A DNA stretch of 64,000 bases from Sphingomonas melonis (GTDB lineage Bacteria > Pseudomonadota > Alphaproteobacteria > Sphingomonadales > Sphingomonadaceae), in assembly GCF_013409985.1 (NCBI RefSeq), contig NZ_JACCBY010000001.1, positions 372,001-436,000 of the forward strand, given 5' to 3'. The notes beneath the pieces were generated by a model. The model did not search any database. It saw only the letters and a list, made by a program, of their open reading frames with translations, and had not been told where the DNA came from. The position numbers and the translations under genes were made by a program. Numbering within the stretch: the first letter of the stretch is position 1; each line of letters starts with the position of its first letter. Below are positions 34,583-43,567 of the stretch, piece by piece.

Positions 34583-37312
34583 ATGGCGGCAGGGGTGATC
34601 GCCTATCCCGCCCTCCACGCCAGCCATGGCGGCATCTGGATCGCCACCGTCGAGGGGACGCGGCCGATCGGGCGCGGCGAGGCGATCCGCATCGCCGCTG
34701 ACACGCCGGTGATCCTGCTCAACGCGCCCTTGGTGGGGCAGCGGCTCGGCTATCCCGAACTGTCGGGGCTCGACCTGCTCGAGCTGTTCGCCTTCCTCTA
34801 TCCGGCACGGTTCGCGGTGCCGACGCCCAAGGGGCTGGCGCGCGCGGTCGATCTGTCGCCGCCCGAGACGGACGAGGGCGTCGCCGCCTTCCTGCGCGAG
34901 GCGGCGGCGGCGCTGCTCGCGGTGACGCAGGGCGACTGGCCCGAGCGCGAGGGCGCGTGGACCGCGGCGCAGTCGCTGACCCGGCTGCGCTGGCCATGGG
35001 GACCGGCGCTCGCGCCGCTGCTCGCCAAGCCGCAGGTCAACGAGCGCTGGCTGTTCTCGACCCTGCCCGAATGGGAGGAACAGGCGCCACGGCCGGCGCC
35101 GCTGACCGTCGCGATCCCGCCTGCGGATGCCGAGGCGCGGCTCGCCGACCTCACCGGTCATGGCGCCGAGGAGCGGCTCGGCCAGCGTGCCTTCGCCGCG
35201 GCGGCGACCGATGCCTTCGCCCCGCGCGCGATGCGCGACGCGCCCAATCTGGTGCTCGCCGAGGCGGGGACGGGGATCGGCAAGACCCTGGGCTATCTCG
35301 CGCCCGCCTCGCTCTGGGCGGAGCGGGCCGGCGGCGCGGTGTGGATCAGCACCTATACCAAGGCGCTGCAACGCCAGCTGTCGAAGGAGACCGAGCGGCT
35401 GTTCCCCGATCCGGCATTGCGCCGGCAAAAGGTGGTGACGCGCAAGGGCCGCGAGAATTATCTGTGCCTGCTCAATCTGGAGGATGCGTTGCAGGGCGGG
35501 TTTGCCGGCCGCGCGGCGATCCTCGCGCAACTGGTGGCGCGCTGGGCGGCGTATAGCGCCGATGGCGACATGGTCGGCGGCGACCTGCCCGGCTGGCTGC
35601 CGACGCTGTTCCGGCGCAACGGCCCAACCGCGCTGACCGACCGGCGCGGCGAATGCGTCTATGCCGGCTGTCCGCATTACCGCAAATGCTTCATCGAGCG
35701 CGCGGCGCGCGCCTCGGCGGAAGCCGATGTGGTGATCGCCAATCATGCGCTGGTGATGGTCAATGCCGCGCGCGGTCGCGAGACGACGACACGGCCGACA
35801 CGCTATGTGTTCGACGAGGGCCATCATCTGTTCGAGGCAGCGGATTCGATGTTCGCCACCGCGCTGACCGGGCAGGAGACGATCGAGCTGCGGCGCTGGA
35901 TCCTCGGGCCGGAGAGCGGCGGGCGCGGCCGGCGGCGCGGGCTTCAGGCGCGGCTGTCCGACGTCGCCAGTTACGACGAACAGGGCGGCATCGCGATCCA
36001 AGACGCGATCGAGGCGTCGCGGCATCTCGCCAGCGACGGCTGGCTCGCGCGGATCAATGAGGGCGCGCCGTTCGGGCCGATCGAGCATCTGCTCGCCGCG
36101 GTGCGCGGCCTGACCTATGCACGCGCCGAACAGCCGGGCGATGCCGGTTACGGGCTGGAAACCGAGCTCGCCGAGCCGACCCCCGAGCTGATCGAGGCGG
36201 CGGCGCCAGCCGCGGCGGCGCTCGATGCCCTGGTGCGGCCGCTGGTGACGCTGGGGCGGCGGCTGGAGGCGGTGCTCGCCGAGGCGCCCGACTGGATGGA
36301 TGCGCCGGCGCGGGCGCGGGTCGAGGGCGCGATTGCTTCGATCGGCTGGCGCGCCGAGACGGTGGCGGCGTGGCTGTCGCTGCTCGCGCGCGTCGGTGGC
36401 CCGGTCGATCCGGCGCACGTCGACTGGCTCGCGGTCGACCGGATCGAGGGGCGCGAATACGACATCGGGCTGCACCGCCACTGGCTCGACCCGACCCGGC
36501 CGTTCGCCGAGATCGTGCTGAAGCCCGCGCATGGCGCGCTCGTCACCTCGGCGACGCTGACCGGCGGCGGGGATTGGGAAACGGCGGAGGCGCGCGTCGG
36601 TGCGCCGCATCTCGCCCGCGCGCCATCGCGGTTCGAGGCGAAAAGCCCGTTCGACTATCCCGCCAATGCCGAAGTGCTGATCGTCACCGACGTCAAGCGC
36701 GGCGACCTGCCCGCGCTCGCCAATGCCTATGCGCGGCTGATCGTCGCCGCGGGCGGCGGGACGCTCGGGCTGTTCACCGCGATCCGGCGCTTACGCGGTG
36801 TGCACGGCCGTATCGCCGACCGGCTGGCGCGCGAGGGGCTGCCGCTCCACGCGCAGCACGTCGATCCCATCGATACCGGCACGCTCGTCGATATCTTCCG
36901 CGACGATCCGCACGCCTCGCTGCTCGGCACCGATGCGCTGCGCGATGGCGTCGACGTGCCGGGATCGTCGTTGCGGCTGGTGGTGATGGAGGGCGTGCCC
37001 TGGCCCAAGCCGAGCGTGCTGCATGCCGCGCGGCGGCTGGCGGGGGGCGGGTCGGCCTATGACGACCGGATCGTGCGGGCGCGCCTCGCGCAGGCGTTCG
37101 GGCGGCTGATCCGCCGCGCCGACGATCGCGGCGCGTTCGTGATGCTGTCGTCGGCGATGCCGTCACGATTGCTCTCGGCGTTTCCGCCCGGCGTCGGGAT
37201 CACGCGGGTGACGCTGGACGAGGCGGTGGCGCGGGTGCAGGCGCGGCTTTCCTTGTCGGACCGTATCGGGCATGAGGCGGCTCTCGCGACGCACCACGGA
37301 GACTCCGGTTGA
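34583..37312 (+). CDS. DinG-like Fe-S ATP-dependent DNA helicase
   Basis: A 909-residue superfamily 2 helicase of the XPD/DinG group. Walker A is EAGTGIGKTLGY near residue 230; DEGH within YVFDEGHHLFEAAD near 410; the cysteines of the 4Fe-4S cluster are in YLCLL near 294 and ECVYAGCPHYRKC at about 355-369. The first 200 residues contain a domain resembling the N-terminal part seen in sphingomonad DinG-like proteins. These helicases unwind D-loops, R-loops or G-quadruplex structures. The ATG at 34583 follows a GGCGGG; an upstream ATG at 34526 is less likely. The TTG start of the next gene overlaps the stop. Confidence 0.88.
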   Translation: MAAGVIAYPALHASHGGIWIATVEGTRPIGRGEAIRIAADTPVILLNAPLVGQRLGYPELSGLDLLELFAFLYPARFAVPTPKGLARAVDLSPPETDEGVAAFLREAAAALLAVTQGDWPEREGAWTAAQSLTRLRWPWGPALAPLLAKPQVNERWLFSTLPEWEEQAPRPAPLTVAIPPADAEARLADLTGHGAEERLGQRAFAAAATDAFAPRAMRDAPNLVLAEAGTGIGKTLGYLAPASLWAERAGGAVWISTYTKALQRQLSKETERLFPDPALRRQKVVTRKGRENYLCLLNLEDALQGGFAGRAAILAQLVARWAAYSADGDMVGGDLPGWLPTLFRRNGPTALTDRRGECVYAGCPHYRKCFIERAARASAEADVVIANHALVMVNAARGRETTTRPTRYVFDEGHHLFEAADSMFATALTGQETIELRRWILGPESGGRGRRRGLQARLSDVASYDEQGGIAIQDAIEASRHLASDGWLARINEGAPFGPIEHLLAAVRGLTYARAEQPGDAGYGLETELAEPTPELIEAAAPAAAALDALVRPLVTLGRRLEAVLAEAPDWMDAPARARVEGAIASIGWRAETVAAWLSLLARVGGPVDPAHVDWLAVDRIEGREYDIGLHRHWLDPTRPFAEIVLKPAHGALVTSATLTGGGDWETAEARVGAPHLARAPSRFEAKSPFDYPANAEVLIVTDVKRGDLPALANAYARLIVAAGGGTLGLFTAIRRLRGVHGRIADRLAREGLPLHAQHVDPIDTGTLVDIFRDDPHASLLGTDALRDGVDVPGSSLRLVVMEGVPWPKPSVLHAARRLAGGGSAYDDRIVRARLAQAFGRLIRRADDRGAFVMLSSAMPSRLLSAFPPGVGITRVTLDEAVARVQARLSLSDRIGHEAALATHHGDSG

Positions 37313-37848
37313 AGACGCTGACGCTGCTGCGCCACGCCAAGTCCGGCTGGGACGATCCGGTGACCCGCGACTTCGATCGGCCGCTCAACGCCAAGGGCAA
37401 GCGCGCCGCCGAGGCGGTGGGGCGCAACATGCGGTCGCTGGAGCTGGCGTTCGATCATGTCGTCGCCTCGCCGGCGGTGCGCGTCGGCGAGACGCTGGAT
37501 GCGGTGGTGGCGGGCTATGGCCGCACGCTCGCGCCGGTGTGGGAGCGGCGTATCTACCTCGCCTCGGCGGCGACCCTGCTCGACGTGGTGCACGAACTGC
37601 CGGCGGAGGCGCAGCGGGTGTTGCTGGTCGGGCATAATCCGGGACTCGAGGATCTGGTGCTGATGCTGGTGCCGGCGACGCCCGCGGGGCTGCGCGCCCT
37701 GGTCGAGGAAAAGTATCCGACCGCAACGCTGGCGGAGATGACCTTCGACATCGCCGACTGGTCGGCGGTGGCGCCGGGCGGAGGGGCGCTCAGCCGGTTC
37801 GTGCGGCCGCGCGACCTCGATCCGAGCCTCGGGCCGGACGAGCGCTGA
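37309..37848 (+). CDS. SixA-like phosphohistidine phosphatase (histidine phosphatase superfamily)
   Basis: A 179-residue phosphatase of the branch 2H superfamily. The catalytic RHA motif is LLRHAKSGWDD at residues 6-16, the second His is in LLVGHNPGLEDL near 108. SixA dephosphorylates histidine phosphotransfer domains or nitrogen PTS proteins in E. coli; length (179) and the DFDRPLNAKGKR segment fit the SixA group. The start is a TTG at 37309 which overlaps the helicase stop (TTGA), so it is probably translationally coupled to the helicase. Confidence 0.86.
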   Translation: MKTLTLLRHAKSGWDDPVTRDFDRPLNAKGKRAAEAVGRNMRSLELAFDHVVASPAVRVGETLDAVVAGYGRTLAPVWERRIYLASAATLLDVVHELPAEAQRVLLVGHNPGLEDLVLMLVPATPAGLRALVEEKYPTATLAEMTFDIADWSAVAPGGGALSRFVRPRDLDPSLGPDER

Positions 37849-38205
37849 TTTCCACGCGAAGGCGCGAAGGCGCGAAGAAGAATTTGCGCGCAGAGGCGCA
37901 GAGAACGCAGAGCTGTTGTCGCTGCTACGCCGAAGGCGCTCACAAATCTGGTGGGGATCTGCCTACGATGCACGCACTCACTCCGCTGCGCCTCGTTGCG
38001 CAAATCTGATCGGGGCCGTGCTTGTGGTGCGCGGTGACGATCCCGCGGGTGCTACCTCTCCGCGCCTCCGCGCCTCTGCGCGAACCGATCTTCCTGCTTC
38101 TTCGCCGCGTCGCGAGGTCCAACTTGCATCCGAGACGGACCCGAAACGGTCCTGACGGGTTCTTGCCCCGGTCCGCATGGGGACGGACGGCGAAGGGGGA
38201 CTGAC
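37849..38205. other. Gene-free stretch between sixA-like and AI-2E genes
   Basis: No gene is seen in these 357 bases. Positions 37855-38115 form a family C element (see next entry). The remaining 90 bases upstream of 38206 must carry the promoter of the AI-2E gene, but none was recognised. Confidence 0.6.
37855..38115. repeat. Family C element (GCGAAG oligonucleotide repeats and inverted ends)
   Basis: The left end reads CGCGAAGGCGCGAAGGCGCG and continues through AAGAAGAATTTGCGCGCAGA with GGCGCAGAGAACGCAG; the right end carries the inverse CTCCGCGCCTCCGCGCCTCT then GCGCGAACC. The element resembles that at 15076-15240 in its ends but not in its central part. Confidence 0.72.
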
Positions 38206-39279
38206 GTGATCGAAAGACGACGGCTCGAATCGGGCGGGCTGATCCTGTTCCTGGTGCTGATCACGGCGGGGCTGCTGCTCGTCGTCTCGTCGTTCATTGG
38301 CGCGCTGCTGTGGAGCCTGCTGGCCGCGATCCTGTTCCAGTCGCTGTTCCACTGGCTGCTCGCCAAATGGCCGGGGCGGCGCAATTGGGCGGCGGCGGCG
38401 ACGCTGCTCATCATCCTCGTCGCGGTGATCATTCCGGCGCTGGCGATCACCGGCATGGTCGTCGACCAGTCCGCCGGCGTCTATGCCAAGGTGCAGAGCG
38501 GCCAGATCGACTTCGCCCGCTACTTCAAGCAGGTTCATGACGCGCTGCCCGATTGGGTGCAACGGCCGCTCGATCGCGCCGGGCTCGGCAGCTTCGACAC
38601 CGCGCAGGCGCGGATCGCACAGGGCCTGCGCGCCAGCTTCCAGTCGATCGCCACGCAGGCGCTGTCGATCGGGCGCAACGCGGCGGCATTCCTGCTCGCC
38701 TTCGGCGTCGGGCTGTACGTCACCTTCTTCCTGCTGCGCGACGGCGACCGGCTCGGGCCGGCGATCCGCGATGCGCTGCCGCTGCAACGGCCGGTGGCGG
38801 ACCGGCTGATCGACAAATTCGTCGCCGTGGTGCGCGCGACGATCAAGGGATCGGTCGTCGTCGCCCTCGTGCAGGGGGCGCTGGGCGCGGTGACCTTCTG
38901 GATCGTCGGTGTACCCGCGGCGCTGCTATGGGGCCTGTTCATGGCGCTCGCCGCGCTGCTGCCCGCGATCGGGCCGGCCTTGGTCTGGGTGCCGGTCGCG
39001 ATCTATCTGCTCGCCACCGGCGCGGTATGGCAGGGCGTCGTCGTGGTCGTCTCGGGCGTCGCAGTGATCGGGCTCGCCGACAATATCCTGCGGCCGATCC
39101 TAGTCGGGCGCGATACCGGCATCCCCGACTGGCTGGTGCTGGTCACCACGCTCGGCGGGATCGAGGTCGCCGGCATCAGCGGCATCGTCGTCGGCCCGCT
39201 GGTCGCCGCATTGTTCATCACCGGCTGGCAGATCCTGACCGAGGAGCGCCACGGCCAGCGCGGCGCGGAAGCGGCGTAG
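38206..39279 (+). CDS. AI-2E family transporter
   Basis: A 357-residue membrane protein of the AI-2E (PF01594) family with eight predicted helices. Two hydrophobic helices at the N-terminus, a central amphipathic segment of about 120 residues, then a run of helices with the family's GLFMALAALLPAIGPALVW (near residue 245) and ILRPILVGRDTGIPDWL (near 291). Family members include quorum-signal exporters and Na+/H+ antiporter-like proteins; the substrate here is unknown. The start is GTG at 38206 after AAGGGGGACTGAC. Confidence 0.86.
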   Translation: MIERRRLESGGLILFLVLITAGLLLVVSSFIGALLWSLLAAILFQSLFHWLLAKWPGRRNWAAAATLLIILVAVIIPALAITGMVVDQSAGVYAKVQSGQIDFARYFKQVHDALPDWVQRPLDRAGLGSFDTAQARIAQGLRASFQSIATQALSIGRNAAAFLLAFGVGLYVTFFLLRDGDRLGPAIRDALPLQRPVADRLIDKFVAVVRATIKGSVVVALVQGALGAVTFWIVGVPAALLWGLFMALAALLPAIGPALVWVPVAIYLLATGAVWQGVVVVVSGVAVIGLADNILRPILVGRDTGIPDWLVLVTTLGGIEVAGISGIVVGPLVAALFITGWQILTEERHGQRGAEAA

Positions 39280-39302
39280 CGAGCGAGCACGACACCCCCG
39301 TG

Positions 39303-39404
39303 CGTCATCCCGACGGAAGTCGGGACCCATGGATGCGGCACGCTGGTGAGGTGCATTCCATCAGCCGTCCGTGACCATGGGTCCTGCCCTTCGCCGGGAT
39401 GACG
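39303..39404. repeat. CATCCCG-type inverted-repeat element
   Basis: Arms CGTCATCCCGACGGAAGTCG and, inverted, TTCGCCGGGATGACG enclose about 40 bases with ACCCATGG in both arms. It lies between the AI-2E gene and the convergent YceD gene. A short version is at 4196-4229. Confidence 0.82.
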
Positions 39405-39416
39405 GCGTCGGGGACG

Positions 39417-39935
39417 TTATCGCTTCTCCATCAGCGATTTGAGGTCCTGCAACGGGCTGTACGGACGGTGTTCGTCCTCGCTGATCACACCGGCGGCGCG
39501 CAGCACCGCTTCGGCATCGGGACTGCGCGGGAACGGATCGAGCGCGAGCGCCATCGTCTCCGCCGCCGCCTCGCCGAGGTCGACCGCGCCGCCCTCGATC
39601 TCGACGGTGTCGAGCGCGCCGGCGTCAAGTTCGACCTCCTCCTGATCGTCAAGCGCCTCGACGAACAGCAGCGCCACCGGCTCGTCGATCGTCGCGTTCA
39701 GCGGCGTGCCGGTGACCGAACACGCCTGGACCAGCGCGCCGGTGACCCGGCCGCGCACGGCGATTCCCGCCGCCTCGCGCTTCACCTTGAGCACCGCGTC
39801 GAGCCGCCCGACCGACAGCACGCCGAAGCGCACCGCCAGCGCCTGGCGCTCCGCCTCGGTCGCGGCGATCTGGATCTCCCGTTCGCCGGCGCCGATGGCG
39901 TCGAGTCGTTCGGGGCGGCTGAATTCGGGTGTCAT
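39417..39935 (-). CDS. YceD/DUF177 family protein
   Basis: A 172-residue DUF177 protein; E. coli YceD is linked to 23S rRNA accumulation and often precedes rpmF. The conserved Cys-containing core GRVTGALVQACSVTGTPLNATI near residue 61-82 and the C-terminal segment SPLQDLKSLMEKR match the family. Start ATG at 39935 overlaps the stop of the upstream Cbp3-like gene by four bases. Here neither rpmF nor plsX follows, which is the usual alphaproteobacterial variant. Confidence 0.85.
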   Translation of the reverse strand: MTPEFSRPERLDAIGAGEREIQIAATEAERQALAVRFGVLSVGRLDAVLKVKREAAGIAVRGRVTGALVQACSVTGTPLNATIDEPVALLFVEALDDQEEVELDAGALDTVEIEGGAVDLGEAAAETMALALDPFPRSPDAEAVLRAAGVISEDEHRPYSPLQDLKSLMEKR

Positions 39936-40438
39936 GGCAGGTCTCCGGCGACGAGGCGGTCGAGCGGGGTGGTGGCGAGCGCGGCGTGCAGCGCGGTCAG
40001 GTCGCGCGCGACCTGCGCTAGCGCCGCCGGCGCGGGCGCCGTGCCGCGATAGAGGTTGCGGACCAGCGCCGGGGCGAGGTCGCCGGTGGCGAGCCCGTCG
40101 CGATACGCGCCGATACGGCCGCCGAGCATGCTCATCATCTTGCCGATATGCTTGCCGACGACGATGTCGCCGATGCCCATCTGACGCAACTGGCCGTCCA
40201 TGTCGTCGACGAACCGCTCGGTCAGATGTGCCGACAGCGCCGCCGCCGCAGGCTCATGCTCCAGGCGCACCAGCACCAGCGCCAGCACCGCCGCGATCAT
40301 GTCGAAACGGCCGTCGACCGTGTCCGGCACGGCGCCCGCCAGATACCAATGTTCGGCGCGCCCGCGCGTCACCACCGCATTGTAGAGCGGCAACGCCTCG
40401 TCGCGGCGTTCCCCGAACAATCGACCCCACCAGCCCAA
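39932..40438 (-). CDS. Ubiquinol-cytochrome c chaperone (Cbp3-like)
   Basis: A 168-residue member of the ubiquinol-cytochrome c chaperone family, which in mitochondria assists cytochrome b maturation in complex III. Matching segments are LYNAVVTRGRAEHWYLAGAVPDTVDGRFDMIA near residue 18-49 and DMDGQLRQMGIGDIVVGKHIGKMM near 79-102. The start is a TTG at 40438, since the frame upstream carries a stop and no ATG precedes the conserved part; GTGAGGATG supplies a plausible ribosome site. Translation is coupled to the YceD gene. It is divergent from bamE. Confidence 0.84.
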   Translation of the reverse strand: MGWWGRLFGERRDEALPLYNAVVTRGRAEHWYLAGAVPDTVDGRFDMIAAVLALVLVRLEHEPAAAALSAHLTERFVDDMDGQLRQMGIGDIVVGKHIGKMMSMLGGRIGAYRDGLATGDLAPALVRNLYRGTAPAPAALAQVARDLTALHAALATTPLDRLVAGDLP

Positions 40439-40559
40439 ATCACATCCTCACCATTCGCGCCAACATGGCCCCGGCGCTTGAAGCCCGCCCGTGCTTCGCA
40501 TATCGAGGCGATCGGCGGGCGATGCAATCACATGCGCGCGGCTGCCGCTGGAGATAGTG

Positions 40560-41054
40560 ATGAGCGTATCCTTTGCCCGTATCGGCCTCGGGCTGACCCT
40601 CGGGCTGACCGTCGCCATGGGCGCCTGCGCGCCGCTGCGGTCGCATCAGGGCTATATCATCGATGCCGACCTGGTGAATTCGGTGCAGCCGGGGGTCGAC
40701 AATCGTCAGTCGGTGGCAAGCACCCTCGGCCAGCCGACGATCGCCAGCCAGTTCGCGCCGCAGGATTGGTATTATGTCGCTCGCGACAGCCGCAACCTCA
40801 ACTTCCAGAAGCCCAAGGCCAAGGACCAGATCGCGCTAAAGATCAGCTTCGACGCCAATGGCACGGTCAAGTCGGTGACGCGCACCGGTCTCGAGCAGAT
40901 CGCCAGCGTCGATCCCTATGGCAAGACGACCCCGACGCTGGGTCGCAAGCGCGGCTTCTTCGAGGATCTGTTCGGCAACATCGGCACGGTCGGTGCGGCG
41001 GGTGCGGGCGGCGGCGCGGGCCGCGGCACCGGTGGCGGGCGCGACACGCCGTAA
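40560..41054 (+). CDS. bamE: Outer membrane assembly lipoprotein BamE (SmpA/OmlA)
   Basis: A 164-residue lipoprotein of the BAM complex that inserts beta-barrel proteins into the outer membrane. The lipobox VAMGAC places Cys23 as the modified residue; the BamE fold follows (IIDADLVNSVQPGVDNRQSV near residue 33, then WYYVARDSR near 72). The C-terminal extension of about 45 residues is rich in Gly/Ala with GGGAGRGTGGG, a common but unexplained trait in sphingomonads. ATG at 40560, preceded by GGAGATAGTG. Confidence 0.9.
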   Translation: MSVSFARIGLGLTLGLTVAMGACAPLRSHQGYIIDADLVNSVQPGVDNRQSVASTLGQPTIASQFAPQDWYYVARDSRNLNFQKPKAKDQIALKISFDANGTVKSVTRTGLEQIASVDPYGKTTPTLGRKRGFFEDLFGNIGTVGAAGAGGGAGRGTGGGRDTP

Positions 41055-41254
41055 CCGTCCAGCACGTTGGCCGCGCCGCCTGCTACGCATCGGCGCGACC
41101 GTGCCGTGCTTGGACCGGCACTGATCCCGAAAGGGGAAAAGGGATCAGTGGCGAGTAACGCGCCGACCGGCGAATGGTTCGCCCGATTGTGTCCGTCCGG
41201 CGCAATTCTCGTGCGTGTCGGCGAACACCTCGGTCGCGACACGCTCCGGGCTGC

Positions 41255-43372
41255 TCAGCGGATCGTGAAGACGACCTGATCGACGACGCGGCCGGCGATA
41301 TCGACCAGCCGCAGCCGGTGCTGCCCCGGGCCGGGGAGGATCAGCGGCGCGTGATCGGCGGGGCCGAGGTCGCGGCGGTCGAGCAGCACGCGATGCGCGG
41401 TCGCGGCGCCGCTGATCGCGATGCCGAGCCGCTGGCGGTCCATCGGAATATCGGGATCGAGCGCATAGACGCTGCCCGACACCGGATTGGTGATCCGCGG
41501 CCGGCGTGCCGCGGCAGGGGCGGCGGCGACCAGCGTCTGGGCGGTGCCGCGCAGGAAGTAATCGCGGCGCGGTTCCTCGATGCCGTCGGCGAAAGCGACG
41601 CGCGTCGCAGCGACGTCGACGGGGGCGGCGGGTTCGCGGCTTGGCCGGTGCGCGTGCAACGCCATCATCACGTCGCGCCAGACCGGCGCCGCGCCGCTGG
41701 TCCCGGACACCGCGCGCATCGGGTCGCCCTCGGCATTGCCGACCCAGACCGCGACGGTGAAGCGGTCGGAGAAGCCGACGCACCAATTGTCGCGCATCGC
41801 CTTGGACGTGCCCGTCTTCACCGCCGCCCAGAACGGCAGCCGCAGCGCCGAATCGAGCCCGAAGGTGGCGGCCCGCGCGTTGGGATCGGCGATGATATCG
41901 TCGACGATCCATGCCGCTGCGGGGGCGACGATCGCGCGCGGCGCCGCGGTCGGCTGGTCGCGGGTCAGGCGGAGCGCGCTCCAGCGGCCGAGGTTGGCGA
42001 GCGCGCGATAGGCGGCGGCCTGTTCGAGCAGCGTGACCTCGGCCGAGCCCAGCGCCAGCGAGAAGCCGTAATAGCCGCCATCCTCGACCAGGCCACGATA
42101 GCCGAGATCCCAGAGGCGGTCGCGGAAGGGCTCGACCCCGACCAGCAGCAAGGTGCGCACCGCGGGCACGTTGAGCGATCCCGCCAGTGCCGTGCGCGCC
42201 GACACCGGCCCCTTGAAGCCGCGATCGTAATTCTGCGGCACGTAGAGGCCCGACGCGGTGTCGAGCTGCACCGGCGAATCGTCGAGGATCGACGCGGCGG
42301 TGAGATAGCGACGCTCGATCGCCTGTGCGTAGAGGAAGGGTTTGAGCGTCGATCCGGCCTGGCGATAGGCGTTGGCATTGTCGACCGCGGGGGCGGTCGA
42401 GGCGCCGCCGATCCCGCCGACATAGGCGAGCACCTCGCCACTGGCATTGTCGACCACCACCACCGCGCCATCGCGGGCGCGGGTGCCGCCGAGGCCGAGC
42501 AATTGCCGGCGCAGCGCCGCCGCGGCGTAGCGCTGGATATCGGCGTCGAGCGTCGTGGCGACGCGCAGCCCCGGTCTGGTGAGCAGCCGGTCGGCGAGAT
42601 GCGGCGCGAGGCCGGGATCGAGCGCGAGGCTGCGCGCCGGGCCGAGCGTCGCCGCGGCGAGCGCGGGGAAGCGGGCGCAGTCGCGCGTCGCGGCAAGCGC
42701 GCAGGCGCGGCGGGCGATCGTCGCGGCGTCGGCGCGCGGATCGGGGAGCAAAGCGGCGAGCAGCAGGCCGTCGTCGCGGGTCAGGCTGGCGGGGGTCTTG
42801 CCGAACAGGCCGAGCGCGGCGGCGCCGATCCCCTGCGCCTCGCCGCGATAGCCGGCGAGGTTGAGATAGGCTTCGAGGATCTGGTTCTTGCTCCAGCGCG
42901 ATTCGAGCGCGCGGGCGGCGCGGAGCTGGCGGAGCTTGTCGCGCCAGCCGCGCGCGCCGGGGCGGGCGAGCGCGGGCGACAGGAAGGCGGCGAGCTGCAT
43001 CGACAGCGTCGAGGCGCCGCGCGTCCGGCGACGGTCGAGCCGGTCGCGCGCGGCGGCGCCGAGTGCGATCCAGTCGATGCCGCCATGGTCGCGGAAGCGG
43101 TGATCCTCGGCGGCGACGATCGCATCGCGCGCGGCCGGTGCGACCGCGGCGAGCGGCGTCCAGGCGAGGCGGCGCGCGGCGAAGTCGACGCGGGCGCTGT
43201 CGATCAGCCGGCCATGGCGATCATAGAGCCACGCTTCGGACGGATGCCAGCGCGCGCGGACCTGCGCATAATCGGGGAGGGCGGGCGGACGGGTCGCATA
43301 GTCGATCGCGCCGCCAGCGACGGCGAGCGCGGCGACCAGCGCCATGACGCGGGGCGGGGTGAACAGGGTCAC
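41255..43372 (-). CDS. pbpC: Penicillin-binding protein 1C
   Basis: A 705-residue bifunctional class A PBP. The membrane anchor lies at about residues 8-22. The glycosyltransferase domain has AAEDHRFRDHGGID near residue 89 and STLSMQLAAFLSPAL near 121. The transpeptidase has SxxK as STLKPFLYAQ near 346, and KTGTS near 521. The C-terminal PBP1C-specific domain (about residues 630-705) is present. PBP1C is often paired with an alpha-2-macroglobulin protein, as here (next gene upstream). The start is GTG at 43372; ATG at 43345 is an alternative. Confidence 0.94.
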   Translation of the reverse strand: MTLFTPPRVMALVAALAVAGGAIDYATRPPALPDYAQVRARWHPSEAWLYDRHGRLIDSARVDFAARRLAWTPLAAVAPAARDAIVAAEDHRFRDHGGIDWIALGAAARDRLDRRRTRGASTLSMQLAAFLSPALARPGARGWRDKLRQLRAARALESRWSKNQILEAYLNLAGYRGEAQGIGAAALGLFGKTPASLTRDDGLLLAALLPDPRADAATIARRACALAATRDCARFPALAAATLGPARSLALDPGLAPHLADRLLTRPGLRVATTLDADIQRYAAAALRRQLLGLGGTRARDGAVVVVDNASGEVLAYVGGIGGASTAPAVDNANAYRQAGSTLKPFLYAQAIERRYLTAASILDDSPVQLDTASGLYVPQNYDRGFKGPVSARTALAGSLNVPAVRTLLLVGVEPFRDRLWDLGYRGLVEDGGYYGFSLALGSAEVTLLEQAAAYRALANLGRWSALRLTRDQPTAAPRAIVAPAAAWIVDDIIADPNARAATFGLDSALRLPFWAAVKTGTSKAMRDNWCVGFSDRFTVAVWVGNAEGDPMRAVSGTSGAAPVWRDVMMALHAHRPSREPAAPVDVAATRVAFADGIEEPRRDYFLRGTAQTLVAAAPAAARRPRITNPVSGSVYALDPDIPMDRQRLGIAISGAATAHRVLLDRRDLGPADHAPLILPGPGQHRLRLVDIAGRVVDQVVFTIR

Positions 43373-43420
43373 GGGCGGGTGGAGCGCATGGGAGGGGTTC
43401 GGGACCCGTCCACACGAGAC

Positions 43421-43530
43421 CCGTCACCCCGGGCGTGTTCCGGGCTCCACGCCGCGGCGAGGAGAGGGGCTTGAGCCTTGAGCGTACCCTTGCGGCCCGG
43501 TGGACCCCGGAACACGTCCGGGGTGACGGG
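43421..43530. repeat. Family A inverted-repeat element
   Basis: Arms CCGTCACCCCGGGCGTGTTC and the inverse GGAACACGTCCGGGGTGACG enclose about 50 bases with CGCGGCGAGGAGAGGGGC. It lies between pbpC and the alpha-2-macroglobulin gene and uses the same GGGCGTGTTC arm variant as the copy at 15336. Confidence 0.9.
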
Positions 43531-43567
43531 GGAGCGGGGTGGAGGTGCGGGCATCACCGGGGCGCCG

